Below, one piece after another: positions 8,220-18,300 of a stretch of 34,330 nt of DNA. The stretch is from Ignavibacteria bacterium (GTDB lineage Bacteria > Bacteroidota > Ignavibacteria > UBA10030 > SZUA-254), in NCBI GenBank assembly GCA_016178625.1, contig JACOSX010000061.1, positions 1-34,330 of the forward strand. Direction: 5' to 3'. A program made the position numbers and the translations under genes. Position 1 is the first letter of the stretch; every line of letters begins with the position of its first letter. The notes below the pieces were generated by a model. That model saw nothing but the letters and a program-made list of their open reading frames with translations. It was not told where the DNA came from and ran no database searches.

Positions 8220-9104
8220 CTATGATGTTGATCGATTAGTGAAGGAATGTTGATTAAGAAATTGCTGCGCCCTACGACCCACGTCCGAGGTTGAATCAAT
8301 GGCAACGCATTTTTTGAACCACTCCGTCGCCCGTTGGATATCACCGGTGTGGAACGTAATGATCCCCATGTTAAAATGTGCTAACTGATGCTTCGGTGCA
8401 TAGGAAAGCGCTTTCTCCATCTCGCTTTTGGCCGACGCCAGATATTCTGCCGAACGTGAGGAATCGGAAAAAGACAGCTCAAAATACGATGTGCCGAGAT
8501 CAGTTCGTACGTCTGGATTCGCAGGATTGACCTCGAGGTAACGTTCGTACATAACTACTGCCTTTGAGTACATTTTCACATCATGATAGAGATTCGCGAG
8601 CTGTAAAATTGGTCCAATATCTTGTGGATTCGCGGAGACCTGTTTCTGCAATGACTCTATCTCTTTTACCATCGATGCCGCACGGGGAGATAATCCTTCA
8701 GCCACAGGGTGTTCCCCCCGGCTGATCTTCAGGATAATTACTGTTGCAATCAATACAACGCCGAGAGTTAAAGTGAGTTTCCAACTTTGGAAAAAATTCA
8801 ATGGAGATGTAGGGATGGAATGTGTTTTCGCATCGATGGATTTGGTTGAGGAAGTCGATCGACCAGTCGGAGTGAGAACGGCTCCGCAACTTACACATGA
8901 AGTCGAATCCGATAAATTATAACTTCCACACATCGAACAAACACCCGTCGTCGAGGATCGTTCTGGAACCTTATCTCCCCTTGAATTGCTCAATGAGCTC
9001 TCAGGAGCGTCTTGCCACTCAACTCGTGTACCACACGAACTGCAGAACCTATCCGACCTTCCGATCTCACCCCCACAAACCTGGCAAATGACCTTTGGTA
9101 TCAT
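8220..9104 (-). CDS. Zinc-ribbon and TPR membrane protein
   Basis: A 294-residue protein. The N-terminus carries two zinc ribbons, CQVCGG...CSSCG (about 8-25) and CSMCGS...CVSCG (about 56-73). A Ser/Thr-rich linker and one membrane helix (LTLTLGVVLIATVII, about 110-126) follow. The C-terminal 150 residues hold tetratricopeptide repeats, including LANLYHDVKMYSKAVVMYER, VRTDLGTSYFELSF and LAHFNMGIITFHTGDIQRAT. TPRs bind proteins; the ribbons probably face the cytosol. Function is unknown. It sits 19 bases after the HU gene and immediately before the 31-residue basic protein, suggesting one operon of three. The ATG at 9104 is preceded by a weak GGAAG. Confidence 0.75.
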   Translation of the reverse strand: MIPKVICQVCGGEIGRSDRFCSSCGTRVEWQDAPESSLSNSRGDKVPERSSTTGVCSMCGSYNLSDSTSCVSCGAVLTPTGRSTSSTKSIDAKTHSIPTSPLNFFQSWKLTLTLGVVLIATVIILKISRGEHPVAEGLSPRAASMVKEIESLQKQVSANPQDIGPILQLANLYHDVKMYSKAVVMYERYLEVNPANPDVRTDLGTSYFELSFSDSSRSAEYLASAKSEMEKALSYAPKHQLAHFNMGIITFHTGDIQRATEWFKKCVAIDSTSDVGRRAQQFLNQHSFTNRSTS

Positions 9105-9123
9105 GCTGCTTCCACTTGGAACC

Positions 9124-9429
9124 TCATAACGAGGAGGGCTGTTTCATCTTTAAGTTCTCGTTGACAACTGACCGGAGTTCTTTAGAGACTTTGAAAAATG
9201 GAACATAGTGCTCATCAACCTGAACTTGTGCGCCTGTTCGCGGGTTGCGCGCGATTCTTCCTTTGCGCTTCTTGGTTTTGAAACTACCGAACCCTCTGAT
9301 CTCAATGTTCTTTCCCTCCTTGAGAGCTTCGATCACCGTTTGAATGAAACCATCAACCACAGCTTCAGTTTCCACTTTCGTCAAGCCCGTGCCCGAAGCG
9401 ATATGGTCTACTATGTCTGCTTTGGTCAA
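9124..9429 (-). CDS. hup: HU/IHF family DNA-binding protein
   Basis: A 101-residue nucleoid protein that bends and compacts DNA as a dimer. It has the complete family fold: N-terminal helices (KADIVDHIASGTGLTK), the conserved IEIRGFGSFKTKKRKGR, and the DNA-binding arm with ARNPRTGAQVQV (about 64-75) that carries the intercalating-proline RNP motif. The length is slightly above the usual 90 because of a short C-terminal tail. The start is a TTG at 9429, supported by AAAGGAGA seven bases upstream; there is no in-frame ATG at the right place. A terminator separates it from sppA, so it is probably the first gene of the unit with the zinc-ribbon/TPR and 31-residue genes. Confidence 0.93.
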   Translation of the reverse strand: MTKADIVDHIASGTGLTKVETEAVVDGFIQTVIEALKEGKNIEIRGFGSFKTKKRKGRIARNPRTGAQVQVDEHYVPFFKVSKELRSVVNENLKMKQPSSL

Positions 9430-9451
9430 TGCTCGTCTCCTTTATGATATG

Positions 9452-9476
9452 AAAAAATTCTCGTCCGCGTGACGAG
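9452..9476 (-). terminator. Intrinsic terminator after sppA
   Basis: On the minus strand CTCGTC, loop ACGCG, GACGAG is followed by AATTTTTT. It lies between the sppA stop and the HU start, so HU has its own promoter or depends on read-through. Confidence 0.65.
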
Positions 9477-9483
9477 TTGTGAA

Positions 9484-10398
9484 CTAATATCCTTGCAAGA
9501 TCTTATATTGCAAGATAGGTTGATTGAGTAACTCATCTTTCAGTCCCAGGAAGTCAGGGATCTTCGCTTCGCCGAATAACCGCTCAAACAGTGAGAGCCC
9601 ATGTTTTCGCTCTTTCACAATGGAAGGTTCTCCCCGGATGCCAGCAAGTTTCGCGACGATCGCAAGTGCGTCTTCATACGTTCCGATAGTATCTACCAGT
9701 CCAATTTCCACCGCCTGCTCCCCCGTGAACACTCTACCATCAGCAATGGCAAGAACAGAATCGTGTTCCATGTCTCGCTCCTGCTCCACAACAGAGATAA
9801 ACTGCCTGTGTACATCATCCATAATTGTTTGAAAGTATTTTTTATCCGCAGTGGTCATGTTCCTGAATGGATTACCTGCATCTTTGAATTTTCCGCTTTT
9901 GATGGTATTCACACCGATACCAATTTTGTTCATCAACGGATCGAAATGCATGAACTGAGAGATCACACCAATGCTTCCCGTGAGGGTGCCGGGATTAGCA
10001 ACAATCCTGTTTGCACCACATGAGACATAATAGCCACCGCTTGCCGCGAGCGATCCCATCGAGACCACAACCGGTTTTCCGCTCTCTCGCGTTTTTTTCA
10101 CCTCCTCATAAATTTCCTGACTTGCGACAACCCCTCCCCCCGGGGAATCTACACGAAAGAGAATACCTTTAATCGAATGATCATCGCGGTATTTCTTGAA
10201 TTGTCGTACTGTTTCTTCTGAAGTAAGTATCGTGCCGGTGAGATTGACGACGGCTATCTTTGCCCCCGTACCAACGACGAAATCAGTATCGCGATCAGAG
10301 AGATTCCAATAGATGAGAAAGAAGAACAGCGTTGTTCCGAAGCCAATGAAGAGAAGCAACGCAATAATGATAATAAACCATCTTGTTGATTTATTCAT
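9484..10398 (-). CDS. sppA: Signal peptide peptidase SppA (S49 serine protease)
   Basis: A 304-residue inner-membrane protease that degrades signal peptides left after secretion. One N-terminal membrane helix (about 7-30) anchors it. The single S49 domain contains RVDSPGGGVVASQEI (82-96), the nucleophile in MGSLAASGGYY (Ser120), and the segment TIKSGKFKDAG (166-176) that supplies the general-base lysine. GTLTGSIGVI is the conserved strand between them. The size matches the short, homo-octameric Bacillus-type enzyme rather than the about 600-residue E. coli form. It is flanked by terminators on both sides and is probably monocistronic. Confidence 0.92.
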   Translation of the reverse strand: MNKSTRWFIIIIALLLFIGFGTTLFFFLIYWNLSDRDTDFVVGTGAKIAVVNLTGTILTSEETVRQFKKYRDDHSIKGILFRVDSPGGGVVASQEIYEEVKKTRESGKPVVVSMGSLAASGGYYVSCGANRIVANPGTLTGSIGVISQFMHFDPLMNKIGIGVNTIKSGKFKDAGNPFRNMTTADKKYFQTIMDDVHRQFISVVEQERDMEHDSVLAIADGRVFTGEQAVEIGLVDTIGTYEDALAIVAKLAGIRGEPSIVKERKHGLSLFERLFGEAKIPDFLGLKDELLNQPILQYKILQGY

Positions 10399-10518
10399 GA
10401 TTGCGTATGAGGTCTATGCCCATCAACTCCAATGATAGAAAGCGGTCATAACTCGTTGATTTTACAGCCTATTATACAAAACTCGTTTGCAAAAGTCAAA
10501 CCTTATACAAAAACAACA

Positions 10519-10593
10519 ATGGGCGATGAACAGAGTATGAAATTCCGTTTATCGCCCATCTTACTCGGCATCTATCGGCTGAATCCGATAGAT
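10519..10593 (-). terminator. Tandem hairpins downstream of hsp20
   Basis: Seven bases after the Hsp20 stop a perfect 9-bp stem is formed by ATCTATCGG (10570-10578) and CCGATAGAT (10585-10593). A second 9-bp stem, ATGGGCGAT (10519-10527) with ATCGCCCAT (10551-10559), follows and on the minus strand runs into TGTTGTTTTTG. Together they probably end hsp20 transcription. The rest of the gap 10399-10518 shows nothing. Confidence 0.65.
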
Positions 10594-10599
10594 AAAGCG

Positions 10600-11079
10600 T
10601 TACTTCACTTTTACTTCGATCTCTTTGGGTTTCGACTCTTCAGCCTTCGGCAAACTGATCGTCAGCACGCCGTTATCGTATGAGGCCTCGATCTTATCGT
10701 TTTTTACCGAGGTAGGAAGTGTGAACGACCGCTCGAAGGAGCCATAAGAGCGCTCAACTCGGCGATAGTTGTCGCTCTTCTTCTCCGTCTCATTTTTCTT
10801 CTCCCCTCGAATCGTCAGAACATCATTCTGAACAGTGATCCGAACATCGTTCTTGTTAACACCGGGGAGTTCAGCTTTGATGTAATAGTCATTCTCACGC
10901 TCGATGATATCAACCGCTGGCATCCAAAGTGAAGGTGAATTTTCGTCGAGCATGCCGCCGCGGAACCGATCAAACATTCGATCGATCTCGTGTTGCATGA
11001 CTGCAAATTCACTTACTAAATCTGTTACTGGATGCCACGCCGTGACATCAGGCATCGGGTTCCATCGAACTATTGTCAT
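10600..11079 (-). CDS. Small heat shock protein, Hsp20/alpha-crystallin
   Basis: An ATP-independent holdase chaperone that binds unfolding proteins in the cytosol. The alpha-crystallin domain spans about residues 45-145: PAVDIIERENDYYIKAELPG, then DVRITVQNDVLTIRGEKKNE, then YGSFERSFTLP and the late ASYDNGVLTISLPK. The C-terminal IEVKV supplies an IxI/V-type assembly motif. Two in-frame ATGs exist. The one at 11088 is only one base from AAAGGAG, so I chose the ATG at 11079 (MTIVRWNP), ten bases from it and matching the family's usual N-terminus. The 248-base gap upstream (11080-11327) holds the promoter region and an AT-rich palindrome, GAAAATTC/GAATTTTC, at 11252-11272 that may end trxB transcription. 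No CIRCE-like element was seen. Confidence 0.93.
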   Translation of the reverse strand: MTIVRWNPMPDVTAWHPVTDLVSEFAVMQHEIDRMFDRFRGGMLDENSPSLWMPAVDIIERENDYYIKAELPGVNKNDVRITVQNDVLTIRGEKKNETEKKSDNYRRVERSYGSFERSFTLPTSVKNDKIEASYDNGVLTISLPKAEESKPKEIEVKVK

Positions 11080-11327
11080 AGATTTCATTCTCCTTTCATA
11101 TGAATAGTTTTCTTTTAAGTAGTAGTTACGTCGAGAGAATTATCAAATCACGTGCCAGCAAGAATGATCAATAGATTCTTCAGAATAAAAGCGTTTGAGG
11201 ATCGGAGGTAAGCGTTGGGAACAGTTCTCTTCGACGAATTGTCAGAAATCTGAAAATTCGTTCTGAATTTTCAAGACAAGGTGACAAACATGTGACAGAA
11301 TGAGATGGAGATGTGAAAACAAGAAAG

Positions 11328-12272
11328 TCAATCGTGCAAACGCTCTAAAAATTTCTCGGCATCTATGGCAGCCATGCAGCCCGTCCCTGCAGCAGTCACT
11401 GCCTGACGATATACTGCATCGGCAACATCGCCAGCAGCGAAGACACCGGGCACGTTAGTGGTGCTGCTACCCGGGGTCGTGATGATATATCCGTTCGCAT
11501 CCATATTCAGTTGTCCATGAAAGATTTGTGTGTTCGGTTGGTGACCAATCCCAACGAAAAATCCATCGGTTCTGAAATTACTCACTCCACCGGTCTTCAC
11601 GTTTCGCAACCTCACACCCGTGACAACCTTTTTACCGTTTTCCTGCTTGCCAAGAATCTCCTCAACCGCTGTATCCCAGATGAATGAGATTTTCGGATTC
11701 TTGAATGCACGATCTTGCATGATCTTCGAAGCCCGTAGTTTATCTCGACGATGAATGACTGTTACCTTTGTCGCAAATTTCGTCAGGAAGTTTGCCTCTT
11801 CCAATGCCGTGTCACCGCCTCCCACAACGGCGACTTCAAGTCCTCGAAAGAAGAATGCGTCGCATGTTGCACATGCCGATACTCCAAACCCTGTATATTC
11901 TTTTTCAGAATCCAACCCAAGCCATTTCGCCGACGCACCAGTCGCAATAATCACCGTGTCGGCGAGATATTCTTCTTCATTCGAATAAATAAGAAATGGA
12001 CGTCTTGAGAAGTCAACTCGTGATACATCTTGAAATATCGTCTTCGCATTGAATCGCTGAGCCTGCTTTCGGAATAAATCCATGAGTTCAGGTCCAAGGA
12101 TTCCCTCTGGGAATCCGGGATAGTTCTCGACGTCAGTTGTGATCGTCAACTGCCCGCCCGGTTGTATCCCTTCGAACACAAGAGGGCTGAGATTTGCGCG
12201 GCTGGCATAAAGAGCGGCAGTTAAACCTGCTGGTCCGGACCCAATGATGATAACTTTATGATGGTTGTTCAT
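11328..12272 (-). CDS. trxB: Thioredoxin-disulfide reductase
   Basis: A 314-residue NADPH- and FAD-dependent flavoenzyme that reduces thioredoxin. The FAD-binding motif GSGPAGLTAALYASRA is at 11-26, the redox-active CATC at Cys134/Cys137, the NADPH-binding VVGGGDTALEEA at 149-160, and the second FAD motif GVFAAGDVAD near the C-terminus. Length is standard for the low-molecular-weight bacterial enzyme. The ATG at 12272 lies five bases after the queG stop with no Shine-Dalgarno sequence of its own, so translation is probably coupled to queG. Confidence 0.95.
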   Translation of the reverse strand: MNNHHKVIIIGSGPAGLTAALYASRANLSPLVFEGIQPGGQLTITTDVENYPGFPEGILGPELMDLFRKQAQRFNAKTIFQDVSRVDFSRRPFLIYSNEEEYLADTVIIATGASAKWLGLDSEKEYTGFGVSACATCDAFFFRGLEVAVVGGGDTALEEANFLTKFATKVTVIHRRDKLRASKIMQDRAFKNPKISFIWDTAVEEILGKQENGKKVVTGVRLRNVKTGGVSNFRTDGFFVGIGHQPNTQIFHGQLNMDANGYIITTPGSSTTNVPGVFAAGDVADAVYRQAVTAAGTGCMAAIDAEKFLERLHD

Positions 12273-12277
12273 GGCGT

Positions 12278-13225
12278 TTATTTTTGAATAATCTTAGATT
12301 GATTGGATATCACTGCTTGCACATTCCGTTGGAGACCGGCATGTTTCGTCCTTTTGATAGGACTTTTCCGAAATGCTTCGCTAAAATCCTCTTGGGACAT
12401 CTTGGTAATCTCAAGAAGGTTTGGCGCAACATTAGACTCTCTCGGTTGAAATTCCTGAACCTGCGTGGGTGTTGAGAATTTATGGTTCCACGGGCAAACA
12501 TCCTGACATATATCGCATCCATAAATCCAGCGATCGAATTTCTCGCCGACCTTTTCAGCAATTTCGCCTCGATGTTCGATCGTTAGATACGATATGCACA
12601 GATTTGAATCAAGCACGTAAGGTTCGGTAATCGCCTCGGTCGGGCATGCTTCGATACATAACGTGCATGTTCCACAATGATCCGTTGCAGGAGAATCGTA
12701 TTCGAGCTCAAGGTTGAGAATAATCTCACCGAGAAATACCCATGAACCGTACTCTTGCGTAATAACATTCGTATGTTTTCCTTCCCAACCGATTCCTGCA
12801 CGCTGTGCCCACGCCTTATCCATCACTGGGCCTGTATCAACATAGACCTTCCCTTCAGCCGTGGGCTCCATCGCTTTGATTATTTCAAGGAGTTTATCCA
12901 GCCGGTCAGTAACGATCTCATGATAATCATCACCCCACGCGTAGCGGGAGATTTTGCCCGTCGCCGCATCGTCGCTGTGCCGGACATCTGCATAATAATT
13001 CATTGCCACGGCGATAACCGATTTCGCTCCGGAAAGGATTACTCGTGGATCTACTCGCTTCTCGAAATTCCTTGCCATCCATTCCATAGTTCCATGGTAG
13101 CCACGGAACAGCCATTGTTCGAGGTGCGTCGACTCTTCATCCAAAAAGACTGCTGGAGCGACGCCGACCTTGTCAAACCCAAGCTGAAGTGCTTGCTGTT
13201 TTATCCTTTCAGTTAACGAATGCAT
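12278..13225 (-). CDS. queG: Epoxyqueuosine reductase QueG
   Basis: A cobalamin- and [4Fe-4S]-dependent enzyme making the last step of queuosine synthesis in tRNA (epoxyqueuosine to queuosine). Using the ATG at 13225 the protein has 315 residues. The N-terminal domain holds VDTGPVMDKAWAQRAGIGW (129-147) with the catalytic Asp. The ferredoxin part holds CGTCTLCIEACP (184-195) and CDICQDVCP (237-245), eight cysteines for two clusters. It lacks the C-terminal HEAT repeats of the longer E. coli protein, as many homologues do. An in-frame TTG at 13258 directly abuts an AGAGGAG and would add 11 residues; the ATG gives the more typical start. It is followed by trxB five bases on. Confidence 0.92.
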   Translation of the reverse strand: MHSLTERIKQQALQLGFDKVGVAPAVFLDEESTHLEQWLFRGYHGTMEWMARNFEKRVDPRVILSGAKSVIAVAMNYYADVRHSDDAATGKISRYAWGDDYHEIVTDRLDKLLEIIKAMEPTAEGKVYVDTGPVMDKAWAQRAGIGWEGKHTNVITQEYGSWVFLGEIILNLELEYDSPATDHCGTCTLCIEACPTEAITEPYVLDSNLCISYLTIEHRGEIAEKVGEKFDRWIYGCDICQDVCPWNHKFSTPTQVQEFQPRESNVAPNLLEITKMSQEDFSEAFRKSPIKRTKHAGLQRNVQAVISNQSKIIQK

Positions 13226-13276
13226 TGACCAAATCTTTCGCTCATACGTGTTTCTCAACTCCTCTCAAGTGGAAAT

Positions 13277-13591
13277 TTACAATTCGGGAATTTCAACAAG
13301 GACATCGTCACCATCCACCCTCACGCGATACCTTGCAACCTTTCCCTGGCCGGTCGTCGACAATCCGGTCTGCAAGTCGTATATCCATCCATGCATCGGA
13401 CATTCGACTGTGAGTCCATCCAGCTTACCCTTATGAAGCATCGAAAAATGCTGATGGGCACAAATATTATTGATAGCGAAATATTCGCCGTTCCTTTTAA
13501 AAAGAGCAATGTCAAGTCCATTACAATGGATGACTATTCCACAATTCTCGTGAATCTGTGGAGCACTTGCAACTTTCACGAACTGTGACAT
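13277..13591 (-). CDS. Rieske [2Fe-2S] ferredoxin
   Basis: A 104-residue soluble Rieske protein with the two cluster motifs CAHQH (about 45-49) and CPMHGW (about 64-69), which supply two Cys and two His ligands. It has no membrane helix or Tat signal, so it resembles the stand-alone ferredoxins of the biphenyl-dioxygenase/NirD type that carry electrons to an oxygenase or reductase. No such partner is adjacent. It lies between queG and an MBL-fold hydrolase on the same strand, with short gaps, and may share their transcript. Confidence 0.9.
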   Translation of the reverse strand: MSQFVKVASAPQIHENCGIVIHCNGLDIALFKRNGEYFAINNICAHQHFSMLHKGKLDGLTVECPMHGWIYDLQTGLSTTGQGKVARYRVRVDGDDVLVEIPEL

Positions 13592-13627
13592 CTATCCATC
13601 CCTTTTAGAAAACAAATCCGAGTTCCG

Positions 13628-14476
13628 TCACTCACTGAATGAAACTGACTCATCGAACACATAACCTTTTCCGGTCCTCTTCACGCGACCAGCAACCGTA
13701 AGAGGGTCATGTTCGAAAAACAATACCCATTCCTCATTCACTGCTCTTGAGAGGATACCCTTTTTCTCTTCCAACGTTGTCAGCGGCCTAAGATCATACG
13801 CCATGATGTACGGTAACGGAATATGTGACGTCGTCGGGAACAAATCACAACTGAACAACAGCGAGGTCTTTCCATCGGAGACTCTTGGCAACTGTTGAGC
13901 TGCCGTATGACCGTTTATCACGTGAAGGAATATCTGCGGAAAGATTTCGAATTCGCCTTCGACAAATTCGAGAACGCCATGCTCCTTTAACGGCATAAAA
14001 TCATCATACATGAAACTGCCGCGATCTTTTTCGGTGGGATTCATTGCTTGATTCCAGTGAGCCTGTTGGACGTAATATCTCGCGTTGGCGAACACGGGTT
14101 TCAGTTCTCCTTGATCCCTTCGCGTCGAACCTCCTGCATGATCAAAATGCAAATGAGTGAGGATAACATCAGTAATGTCGGATGTTGTCAGACCATAGTG
14201 TGAAAGGGATTTGTCGAGATCATATTGACTCATATCAAGACGATAGATATCGATTTGTTTGTCAGTAAACTTCGAGCCGTTCCCGTTATCCACCAAAATC
14301 TTCCTGCCGTTTCCGATGATGAGAAGTGCACGCGCTGCAAGTTCGATGCGGTTGCGATCATCGGGGGGGTTAGTCTTACCCCACAAAGGTTTTGGAATGA
14401 TGCCAAACATCGCTCCGCCATCGAGCGCAAATCGACCCGTCTCGACCGGGTAAAGCTCATAGTTCCCTATTTTCAT
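13628..14476 (-). CDS. MBL-fold metallo-hydrolase
   Basis: A 282-residue cytosolic enzyme of the metallo-beta-lactamase fold. The metal-binding HLHFDHAGG is at 108-116 (HxHxDH). Further ligands are likely His in INGHTAAQQ and Asp in FSCDLFPTTSH, and the closing FEHDP provides the last histidine. The overall layout (early LLIIGNGRKILVDNG, then THLHFDH) matches quorum-quenching-lactonase-like and other uncharacterised MBL hydrolases; substrate cannot be told. The start at 14476 gives MKIGNYELYPVETG. A strong terminator lies between it and the ferredoxin gene upstream, so a promoter should lie in 14477-14543. Confidence 0.85.
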   Translation of the reverse strand: MKIGNYELYPVETGRFALDGGAMFGIIPKPLWGKTNPPDDRNRIELAARALLIIGNGRKILVDNGNGSKFTDKQIDIYRLDMSQYDLDKSLSHYGLTTSDITDVILTHLHFDHAGGSTRRDQGELKPVFANARYYVQQAHWNQAMNPTEKDRGSFMYDDFMPLKEHGVLEFVEGEFEIFPQIFLHVINGHTAAQQLPRVSDGKTSLLFSCDLFPTTSHIPLPYIMAYDLRPLTTLEEKKGILSRAVNEEWVLFFEHDPLTVAGRVKRTGKGYVFDESVSFSE

Positions 14477-14543
14477 ACTATATCACCCTTGGTCGGGATG
14501 CACCTCATAACGATTTACGCAGACATAAGTTGGTAACGGGATG

Positions 14544-14579
14544 AAAAAAAGGCCGGCTGACAACGCTCAACCGACCTTT
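14544..14579 (-). terminator. Strong intrinsic terminator after the 4Fe-4S ferredoxin gene
   Basis: On the minus strand AAAGGTCGGTTGA pairs with TCAGCCGGCCTTT (13 bp with two G-T pairs) around GCGTTG, and seven T residues follow. It lies 21 bases past the ferredoxin stop. Confidence 0.9.
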
Positions 14580-14600
14580 CAGTATTTCACTAGTAAACTG

Positions 14601-15333
<733 letters not shown>

Positions 15334-15341
15334 CTGTAGAG

Positions 15342-15370
15342 AGTATAACAAAAATCGAAAAGAAATTCAA
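15342..15370 (-). promoter_or_regulatory. Sigma70-like promoter for DUF309-ferredoxin
   Basis: On the minus strand TTGAAT (15370-15365) and TATACT (15347-15342) are separated by exactly 17 bases. The predicted start of transcription (about 15335) is within two bases of the ATG at 15333, so the transcript may lack a 5' leader. Confidence 0.5.
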
Positions 15371-15399
15371 CTGCCCTCATGTATCTCCACACTACCAGT

Positions 15400-18300
15400 T
15401 TAGACATTAAAGTATCTCGCCTCAGGATGATGAACGATAATTGCTGAGGTCGACTGCTCCGGAACCAGTTGATACTCTTCTGTTAGCTTCACACCGATGC
15501 GCTCCGGCTTGAGAAGCTCGAACAATTTCATCTGATCTTCAAGAGCAGGGCACGCCGGGTAACCAAAACTGTAGCGCGAACCCTGATAGTGCTGACTGAA
15601 CAGCTTCCGTATATCTGGTGCATCCTGTTGGTGAATACCCAGCTCTGCACGGACTTTCTTATGCCATAACTCGGCAAGCGCCTCAGCCGTCTCAACACTC
15701 AGCCCATGGAAGTACAAATACTCTTTGTAGTTATTCGATTGAAAAAGTTTTGTGGCATGGTTCGAAGCGATATCGCCCATCGTCACCAGTTGGAAACCAA
15801 CAACATCGAGCCTGCCAGAGTCCTTCGATGCGAAGAAATCTGAGATGCAAAAAAATCGACCTTTCGTCTGCCGCGGAAAAGTGAAACGCACCCATTCTTC
15901 GAGGAGAATTCGACTATCGCCGTCAGGGTGTAGAATTGAGGCGGTGAAGTCTTCTTTCCAGACCGAAATTGGATCCGTCCCAGCAGCAGGTCTGTACACA
16001 ATCAGATCATCGCCGATCGATTGGCAAGGGAAATACCCATACACTACTTTTGGCTCGAGAAGATGTTGATCGATACAGCAGGCCTTGAGCTGTTGAAGCT
16101 CCGGATAAACTTTTTCGTTGAGAAGTTTCTTATAATCATCCTCGCTGAGTTTCCCGCGTCGCACCTGCCATTGCCCTCTGATCAGAGCGGTTTCATTGAT
16201 ATAGGAGAAGATTTCCTCAAGTGGTGTATTCTCGACAATCTTCGTTCCAAAGAACGGTGGCTGAGGAATCCTCGCTGGAGCAACTGTCCTCACCTCGGAA
16301 TCCCCATTTTTCGGCGCCATCGCGATCTTTGCTTCGAGTCCGGACAAAACCTCCTGGTCATCCGTGTTCGTCACGGCGGCAAGTATTCTCTTGGAATCCA
16401 ACTTGTTTGGTTGAGTATCTCCTTCTCGATAGACGAGCTGCTCCATATAGTGTAATCCATCGAATGCATCATTGGCGTAGTAGAGATCTCCATGATAGAT
16501 CGAGCGAAGATCCTGCTCGACGTAACGCCGCGTGAGTGCTGCTCCACCGAGGATGACAGGCGGCGAAACATTTCGCTCATTCATAACTTGCAGATTCTCC
16601 TTCATGATGAGGGTCGATTTCACCAACAACCCTGACATACCGATTGCATCTGCCTTATGTTCCTCTAACGCCACAAGCATCCGATCTAATGGACATTGAA
16701 TTCCAAGGTTAATAACTCTATACCCGTTATTCGTGAGAATGATGTCGACCAGATTTTTTCCGATGTCATGAACATCGCCCTTGACTGTTGCAATCACCAT
16801 CGTCCCCTTCGACGTCGACTCAGACTTGTCCATAAACCTCTCGAGGTAACTGACTGCGGATTTCATCACCTCCGCAGATTGCAAAACAAAGGGTAGTTGC
16901 ATTTGCCCGCTTCCAAACAGATCGCCCACGACTTTCATCCCTTCCAACAGGATCGTATTGACGATATCAAGGGGAGCGTATTTCTGGCGTCCTTCATCGA
17001 GATCTTCCTGGAGGCCGACTTTATCTCCCTCGATGATTCGGTTTTTTAATCTTTCTTCGATCGTTGCATCCTTTGTTGTGGTCTTCTTCGTTTCGATCTT
17101 CTTGTCAGCATAATACGAAAGGAGATCCTGCAAGGGATCATAATCCGGCGCCCGCTCATCGAAGATCAGCTTCCGACAAATTTCTCGTTCCTGTTCCGAA
17201 ATTTTAAAGAGAGGCATGATTTTGGAAGCGTGGACTATTGCCATATCAAGTCCATACTCAATTGCATAATGGAGGAAGACGCTGTTGAGGACATGACGCG
17301 CGTGAGGGTTGAGACCAAAAGAGATATTACTCACACCAAGGCTGGCATGAACGTTCGGAAAAAGCTTTTTAATTTCGCGGATCGCCTCGATAGTTGCGAT
17401 ACCAGCTCTCCGGAATTCTTCATCCCCCGAACCGAGGGTAAACGTCAGCGTATCAAAAATGAGATCCTGCTCGTTGATGCCATATTTTTGGGTCGCGAGG
17501 GTGTGGATGCGCTTTGCAATCTCAACCTTACGGTCGACAGTTTTCGCCATCCCTTTCTCGTCGATCGTGAGCGCGACAACGGCAGCACCGTATCTCTTGC
17601 ACAACGGCAAGACTCGCTCCATACGTTCCTCTCCATCTTCCATGTTAATGGAGTTGACAATGGCTTTGCCAGCGATGCGTTGGAGCGCTTCTTCGATCAC
17701 GGGTGCCTCAGTTGAATCAATCATCAGTGGCAACGTAATCTGGGTGTTGAATCGTGTGATCAGTTCGCGCATGTCACGGGCTTCGTCACGCCCCACGTAT
17801 GCAGCACAGACATCGAGGACGTGGGCACCTTCGCGCACTTGCTCCTTTCCCATCCCCACCATACCCTCCCAATCCTCTTTCAAGAGCAACTCCCGAAACA
17901 TCTTACTGCCATTGGCATTGGTGCGCTCGCCGATGATGACCGGCGCGGGATCGATGTGCAATGGAACACTCTGATACAAACTCGAACAACTGGGGGTACA
18001 ATCCCATTGACGGCGGGAGGGGGAAAGAGAACCCACGGCATCAACAAGTTTCTTGAGATGTTCTTTCGTCGTGCCGCAACAACCTCCGACGATACTCACA
18101 CCCAAATCTTTAACGAAGTGAGCGAGATAGTACACGAGCTCCTCGGGCGTGAGTTTGTAGTGTGCATGACCGCCAACATTTTCAGGGATACCTGCATTCG
18201 GCATGACGAAGACAGGGAACGGACTGTTGGCACAGAGGTAACGGACATTTTCCGACATCTCCTTGGGTCCTGTTGCACAGTTCATCCCAATCATATCGAT